NCBI GenBank assembly: GCA_031280545.1
Contig: JAITGP010000033.1
Location: forward strand, 1-30,895
Length of the DNA: 30,895 bases
Reading direction: 5' to 3'
Origin: Candidatus Peribacteria bacterium
Lineage (GTDB): Bacteria; Patescibacteria; JAEDAM01; Absconditabacterales; Absconditicoccaceae
The translations under genes and the position numbers were made by a program. Within the stretch, counting starts at the first letter, position 1; every line of letters starts with the position of its first letter. Shown in pieces: positions 26,592 to 30,895 of this stretch. The notes beneath the pieces are model-generated. The model was given only the letters and a program-made list of their open reading frames with translations, was not told the DNA's origin and did no database searches.

Positions 26592-26867
26592 ATGACCTAC
26601 ACTACACAACAAGCTACTTTCACAGACAATATCGAAAAGATTAGAGCAGAATTCTATGACTACTTAGATAACTTCAAAGTAGAATTAGGAAGCTTCGTAA
26701 AAGGGGAGGGAGGAGAAATGGATGAAGTATATGGTCTTTTCAAAGAGGTTATGATGAAACAGGAACAGCTCATTACTAACGCTGGACGAATGACTATCAA
26801 TACAGAAAAAGATCGAGCGAAAGAAGAAGACACGGTTGAGATGGATGCACTCAAAAATCTTTTATAG
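26592..26867 (+). CDS. Small acidic helical protein
   Basis: 91 residues, not recognised. Acidic and predicted mostly helical, with no membrane segment: ATFTDNIEKIRAEFYDYL, then a Gly/Glu-rich turn, then VYGLFKEVMMKQEQLI and a Lys/Glu-rich tail. Two CGA codons would be Trp. The start ATG follows TTATCTATTACC, the same leader type as the neighbouring glycohydrolase gene. A longer in-frame ATG at 26463 would add a hydrophobic stretch that overlaps the promoter palindromes, so it is unlikely. The next gene has its own promoter. Confidence 0.65.
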   Translation: MTYTTQQATFTDNIEKIRAEFYDYLDNFKVELGSFVKGEGGEMDEVYGLFKEVMMKQEQLITNAGRMTINTEKDRAKEEDTVEMDALKNLL

Positions 26868-26875
26868 ATATTCTC

Positions 26876-26903
26876 TTGAAAGTTGGGGATAACTTGGTAT
26901 ACT
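26876..26903 (+). promoter_or_regulatory. Promoter of the Ser/Arg-repeat protein
   Basis: -35 TTGAAA (26876-26881), 16-nt spacer, -10 TATACT (26898-26903), 43 nt before the ATG. Confidence 0.68.
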
Positions 26904-26946
26904 CTGTAAAGGTAAATTACTACTTTTATTTATTATTCTGTTATCC

Positions 26947-27348
26947 ATGGCATTAAATTTCAATAAGTCAGAGGTTATTGCTAGAATCGAAAAACAAAAA
27001 ACAGCATTGGAGGCTCTTTGAATTCCTGATTCTTTTAAAGGGAAAATGAAAGAATTTGAGGCTGATCTTGATGAGCTAAGAAACTATGCAGGGAATAGTG
27101 AAAAAGTGGTTAAAGCTCTAGAAGAGGCATGTTTAGAATCTATAGGGGAGATTGTGGATGCTATAAAAGAAGAATTTAACAGGAAATTGAAAGCAGTTTC
27201 TACTATAGGTGGCTTATCTTCGTCTAAATCTCCTTCTCGTAGTTCAGAATCAAGGACTGGAAGTTCCCTTCGCAGCTCAGAGTCAAGCAGAGGGTCATCT
27301 TCTCGTAGTTCAGAATCAGGAAGAAGTTTCCTTCTTGGCTCATGATAA
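26947..27348 (+). CDS. Helical protein with Ser/Arg repeat tail
   Basis: 133 residues, not recognised. The first 90 residues form charged amphipathic helices (KSEVIARIEKQKTALEALG with UGA giving the Gly; later ALEEACLESIGEIVDAIKEE). The last 40 are Ser/Arg/Glu/Gly with three 11-residue repeats beginning RSSES. It ends with UGA-Gly then TAA. Arg in the tail is coded by CGT, CGC, AGG and AGA, never CGA. A low-complexity SR tail suggests disorder and possible nucleic-acid or partner binding, which is inference. Confidence 0.7.
27238..27336 (+). repeat. Three 33-nt coding repeats (RSSES units)
   Basis: Units start at 27238, 27271 and 27304, each encoding RSSES plus six more residues. TCTCGTAGTTCAGAATCA occurs identically at 27235 and 27301, 66 nt apart. 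Confidence 0.85.
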
Positions 27349-27395
27349 AATAGTATACGTATCGAATTTTTTCAATTTTATTATAAGGATATAAT

Positions 27396-28154
27396 ATGGG
27401 TTTGAAAATAGAAAGAGTATTGGGGATGGATACTCGTTTTGAGCGTTATATGAGTTTGCTTTTTAGAAATATAGTATTAGAAAGTAAGGTAGATAACCTT
27501 CAAACAGTTATTGAATTCGCTCCAGGATTTAGGACGAAGGGAGCTTATTCCTTGAAAGAACTTAACTTTAAGGGTGTTTTTTATGTTATAGATACTAATA
27601 AAGAAGTACTTAATTATATTGAAAAGTCCTATCAAGCTATTCTTCCTAGTGCTAAAATTGTTTGTATATCTTGTAGTTTATCGGAGAGCATTCAATATTT
27701 GCCTAAGGTTGTAGATCTGTTTATTAGCAATCATCCTATAGATGATATGATCCTCTATGAGTATTTAAGAAAAGATGCTCCTTTTGTGTTTAATAATACA
27801 CAAGAATCAAAAATATACATCCATGACTCTTGGAATAAGCTTAAGGATAATAGTTGATTGGAGAATATTAAAGAGAAAGTGTTTGCGGAATGTTTGTGTT
27901 TTGTAGATAGTATTGAAATTCAGCTTTTTATATTAAGCCAATATAAAAGTGCTTATTGTAGGGAAATTGAAAATGTTAGTGATACTATTACTAGAGAGCT
28001 ATTTCTAAAACTAAAATATGAATGGGGATCTTTAGATAAAATAGTAGATAAAGCTTTTGATTTCGAGTTTCCTGAATTTAGTGATGGATTCCCTCTAAAA
28101 GAAAATATTCAAAATAGTAAAAACCGGATAGTTTTTAAAGGGAGACATCCGTAG
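27396..28154 (+). CDS. Methyltransferase-like protein of unknown substrate
   Basis: 252 residues after reading UGA at 27855-27857 as Gly. The N-terminal two thirds have a Rossmann-like order: VIEFAPGFRTKGAYSLKEL (motif I-like E-x-x-PG), FKGVFYVIDTNKEVLNYI (acidic end of the second strand), and VDLFISNHPIDDMIL, where N-H-P stands in place of the usual motif IV. This pattern is typical of class I SAM-dependent enzymes, but the glycine loop is poor, so this is tentative. The C-terminal part is helical and unknown. AAGGA sits close before ATG. It converges with the ATP-grasp gene, 9 nt apart. Confidence 0.65.
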
Positions 28155-28163
28155 GTGATATAT

Positions 28164-29168
28164 TTATTTTTCTTTTGTCTCTGGATAAATGAGATCAACT
28201 AAAGCTCCAGCTACGTTTCTTACTCTGCCTGTTTCTTCATGAGTATGCAAAGAGAGCCCTGGCATGGTGTTTAATTCACAGATGCTATAGCTATTTTTAG
28301 TCTGCTTTTTGGTAATATCTTTTGTCATAAAGTCGATACCTACATAAGGTAGAGTTAACTTTTGTAATATTTCTCTGGCTATAGAGATAACTGAAGGGTG
28401 TACACTATCTGTGACATCATGACAGTTTCCACCACCTGAAACATTGGAGTTTGGTCTAATATACACTTTTTCTCCTTTTGCGGGAATGTCAGAAAGCTTA
28501 ACTCTTGTATCTTTCAGAAACTTTTCTGCAATATCATCTAGATATATTTCACAGAGGCAAGAATTTCTGGGATGCATTCTTCTATAATTCTCTGATTCTA
28601 TAAGTTTTTTGATGGTTGTTTTCCCATCTCCAATAACATTTGCTGGTTCTCTTTCTACGATAGCAATAAAATCATTTTTTGTGATAAATATCCTAAATTC
28701 CTTTCCATCAAATTGTTTTTCTACTAGGATATCTCCATCAATATAATTTCCTAGTTCTCATGAAATACTTTCCCATGCAGTAGCGATTTCATCAAAGTCT
28801 CTCAAATTCATATGTACGGACGCTCAATGAGATCCTAATGTCGGTTTAATTACAACGGGAAATCCTATTTTTTTTGCGTAGACTAAAGCCTTTCATAATT
28901 CAGAGGTTTTGAAAGATTTCCCTTGTGTGGTAGAAATTTTAATTTTTTGTAAAAAGAATTTTTCGAGGGATTTATCATCCATTACATATTTCAAGGGATA
29001 TGGCATACAAGATAAGGTAGTTTCTGTAATTATTTCTTTATGTCCTTGATAGGAAGCGAGCAAAATATCAGGGGCTCATAAGTAGATCACATTAATCCCT
29101 CTTTTAAAGCATTCTTTCACTAATAATCCTGTATTAAAATGTACTTTATCAAAATCAAATGAATTCAT
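28164..29168 (-). CDS. ATP-grasp ligase, cyanophycin-synthetase/GshF-like
   Basis: 334 residues after reading four UGA codons as Gly (YL-G-APD, SEL-G-KAL, SH-G-ASV, SIS-G-ELG). Clear ATP-grasp landmarks: FPVVIKPTLGSHGASVHMNL (ATP-binding loop), GDILVEKQFDGKEFRIFI, the ER-PANVIGDGKTTI segment, and the C-terminal GIDFMTKD ... ICELNTMPGLSLH metal-binding Asp/Glu/Asn set. This layout is closest to the ATP-grasp part of cyanophycin synthetase and the bifunctional glutathione synthetase GshF. The substrate is unknown. The start is ATG 29168. It follows nadR at 73 nt on the same strand. Under the standard code only the last 137 residues would be called. Confidence 0.88.
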
Positions 29169-29241
29169 AAGAAAAAGTAAGATATAAAACATAACTACCA
29201 TAATTTTTTGTGGGGAATAATCAAGCTTTCCTAAGGTAAAT

Positions 29242-30270
29242 TTACAATAGTATTAAATTCTGAATTACTTTCAAAGCGTTTTCAAAACGTTCCTCCCAAG
29301 ACTTTCCAGAAACAATCTGATACTGAATACCTGCCTTTTCGAGATGCTGTTTATGACTTTCATTGAGAAGAAGTCTTTCATCAGGGGCAAGTCTCGTCCC
29401 ATCTTGAACATACTCACACTCTGGATCCAAGAAGAGATAAAGATCAAACTTATTCGCTTGCTTGATCCAGTCCTCTACCTCTAAGGCTTTCTCAAAGAGA
29501 AATGTAGAGTAAGATTTAGTGATATATATATCCGTATCTACAAAGAGCAATTTATTCGCCATTCCTACTTTATCTTGTAGAGTTTTTGCATGCAGAGACG
29601 CAATTTTCTGTAAATCTTCAAAGGTCACCGTCTCAATTTTCCCTACCAAATATCTCGCCATTTCTTCTACATATGTGGTTTGGAAGTGCTCAGCTAAAAG
29701 TCTGGTCAAACTCGTCTTTCCGGTAGATTCCGTTCCTACCAAGCAAATCTTCTTCACGAAGTAGCCTCTCACATGTGCAGGAATAAACTCCCAATACTTG
29801 AATGGTTCTTCTCTGATCATGGTAGCAGAAATTGGCATTTCTTGTCTAGGAATATCAAAGATCAAGGGAGAAATATCCATGTATTCTGCTACATATTCAA
29901 TGTAAGGTTCTGATCCTATAATCACGTCCACATCTGGATAGCTCTCTCCCAAGTAATCACTCCATACTTTTGAAATTTCTCTGGAGGATTCACTACTATT
30001 TGGTAAATCTTCCGTAATATGTTCCACTTTGATAGCAGGATTAGTAGCCAAAGCGTCCTTCACCCACTGGAATCTAATTTCTCCAGAAATAGGCTCCTCT
30101 GGAATAGAGCAAACTGCTACAGTCAAGAATTCACAATGCTGTGTAGCGAAATCAATCAAAGCAAGATGTCCCATGTGTAAAGGCATGAATTTTCAGATCA
30201 CTAGTCCGTGTCTGTAGATTTGCTGGTCTTTTTTTGTGGTTTTTGCTGAGTTTTGTAGAGTTGTAGCCAT
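29242..30270 (-). CDS. nadR: NadR: NMN adenylyltransferase / ribosylnicotinamide kinase
   Basis: 342 residues. The N-terminal nucleotidyltransferase motif reads GLVI-G-KFMPLHMGH with UGA (30198-30200) as the first Gly, and ISATMIREEPFKYWEFIP completes the NMNAT site. The C-terminal kinase has the P-loop GTESTGKTSLTRLL, FVDTDIYITK and RLAPDERLLL. It phosphorylates ribosyl nicotinamide and makes NAD from NMN. There is no HTH domain, so unlike enterobacterial NadR it is unlikely to bind DNA. ATG 30270 is the nearest ATG upstream of the motif. It overlaps the pnuC 3' end by 70 nt, which fits tight coupling with the transporter. Confidence 0.96.
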
Positions 30271-30895
30271 TTGATGAGTCATAATGTAGCTAAAACAAGG
30301 AAGACAACATATTCTAGAGAGATAAATTTTACTCCTTTCACAAAGTAGAGTCCAATTCCAATAATATCCACAAGAATCCAAAGATATCGGCAAGAAATCT
30401 TTCTACGGGCCATCAAGATCGTAGCCACAAAGCTCAGCACCGTTGTAAAGGAATCCAACCAAGGATAAGAAGCTGGCTCAGGAAAGAGCGTTGGAAATCG
30501 GATAGGAAGATATTGAATCAGATAAGCAAAGGCTACCGTACAAACTACTGTAATACCTCCATAAATAATATTTTCTTTTGTGGTAGTATTCTGGATAATG
30601 AGTACTCCTTCTTCAGTGGTTCCTTTCTTCTGCTTGTTCCAAGAGCTCCAAGCCCACCATCCATAGAAAGAGGTAATAAGAAAGTAGAATTGCTCAATCA
30701 GATCAGCATAGAGTTGAATCTGATAAAAGAGGAAGATGTAGAAGATAATCCCCAGAATCCCGATGGGTCGATTGCTAATCTTATTACGAGAAGCTAGTCG
30801 GACACAGAGGATATTGAAAATAGTTCCAAAGAACTCGATATAACTCATATCATATCACCAGATACTGAAAAAAATGGTGTTGATATCAAAGAGGT
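30201..30895 (-). CDS. pnuC: Nicotinamide riboside transporter PnuC, N-terminus outside window
   Basis: About 231 residues visible; the frame is open to the right edge. Multi-TM transporter of nicotinamide riboside. Family motifs: GYDMSYIEFFGTIFNILCV near the N-terminus, YADLIEQFYFLITSFYGWW in the middle, and ILVDIIGIGLYFVKG near the end. UGA codons give Gly in IW-G-YD and LATL-G-LIKW. Three CGA codons fall at family Trp sites: CV-W-LAS (30798-30800), SN-W-PIG (30768-30770) and SC-W-YLW (30387-30389). Reading UGA 30279-30281 as Gly extends the C-terminus by 26 residues over the nadR start. pnuC and nadR form an NAD precursor uptake unit. Confidence 0.94.

Noticed and set aside
722..30895. Many apparent premature stops and split genes, suggesting widespread pseudogenes or sequencing errors
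   Set aside because: All interruptions are UGA, never TAA or TAG, and they fall on family Gly positions, so recoding explains them.
722..30895. UGA as Trp (mycoplasma code 4)
   Set aside because: S19, S3, L31, NadR and ATP-grasp positions are Gly in these families, and Trp is already coded by TGG and CGA.
1..30895. tRNA or rRNA genes, including a tRNA for UGA or CGA
   Set aside because: No cloverleaf with a GTTCGAATC-like arm and acceptor pairing was found outside coding regions.

Overview
The window is AT-rich bacterial DNA that only makes sense under a reassigned genetic code. UGA is read as glycine in almost every sizeable gene, for example in the G-K-F start of the NadR nucleotidyltransferase motif, in the S19 stretch TEDM-(UGA)-H-LGEF, and at codon 4 of L31. 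Only TAA and TAG end genes. CGA falls on positions that are tryptophan in well-known families: three in superoxide dismutase, two in NAD synthetase, three in PnuC, one each in L2 and S3. Together these match the code described for Absconditabacterales (NCBI table 37: UGA=Gly, CGA/CGG=Trp), so the host is almost certainly a candidate-phylum (CPR/Patescibacteria, SR1) bacterium. Coordinates below follow that code. Many genes that look broken under the standard code are intact.

Layout. 1-600: 3' part of a coiled-coil protein. 650-2206: obg. 2443-5611: a reduced S10-type ribosomal block (L23, L2, S19, L22, S3, L16) closed by a terminator. 5632-8930, minus strand: Fe-type superoxide dismutase, YraN nuclease-like protein and a 749-residue membrane-anchored protein. 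9037-10036: L31 and a PH-like membrane protein. 10175-11069, minus: a short SufD-like protein and a small membrane-anchored protein. 11149-14177: a secreted protein with four Ig-like tandem repeats and a Lys/Thr-rich membrane protein. 14189-17432: YqeY, a two-TM protein, a frameshifted peptidase E, an HhH-GPD-like protein and a small membrane protein. 17511-21452: surface/glycan genes (pyruvyltransferase-like protein carrying an in-frame palindromic insertion, GT8 glycosyltransferase, an ATG-less ORF, baseplate-J-like membrane protein). 21547-23050: a membrane protein and a DsbA-like protein that share a juxtamembrane motif. 23272-26310: NAD synthetase and ADP-ribosylglycohydrolase. 26446-28154: small helical proteins and a methyltransferase-like protein. 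28164-30895, minus: ATP-grasp ligase, NadR and PnuC.

Functionally the right third is an NAD economy region: PnuC imports the precursor, NadR phosphorylates and adenylylates it, NadE makes NAD from the deamido form, and the glycohydrolase recycles ADP-ribosylated targets. The nadE promoter and the promoter region of the gene at 26592 carry the same palindrome (NYTGT-N7-ACARN) laid over the -10 box, which suggests a shared regulator. Promoters across the window are uniform (TTGNNN, 16-17 nt, TATACT-like), whereas most genes lack a Shine-Dalgarno sequence and have a pyrimidine-rich leader that often ends in ACC just before ATG.
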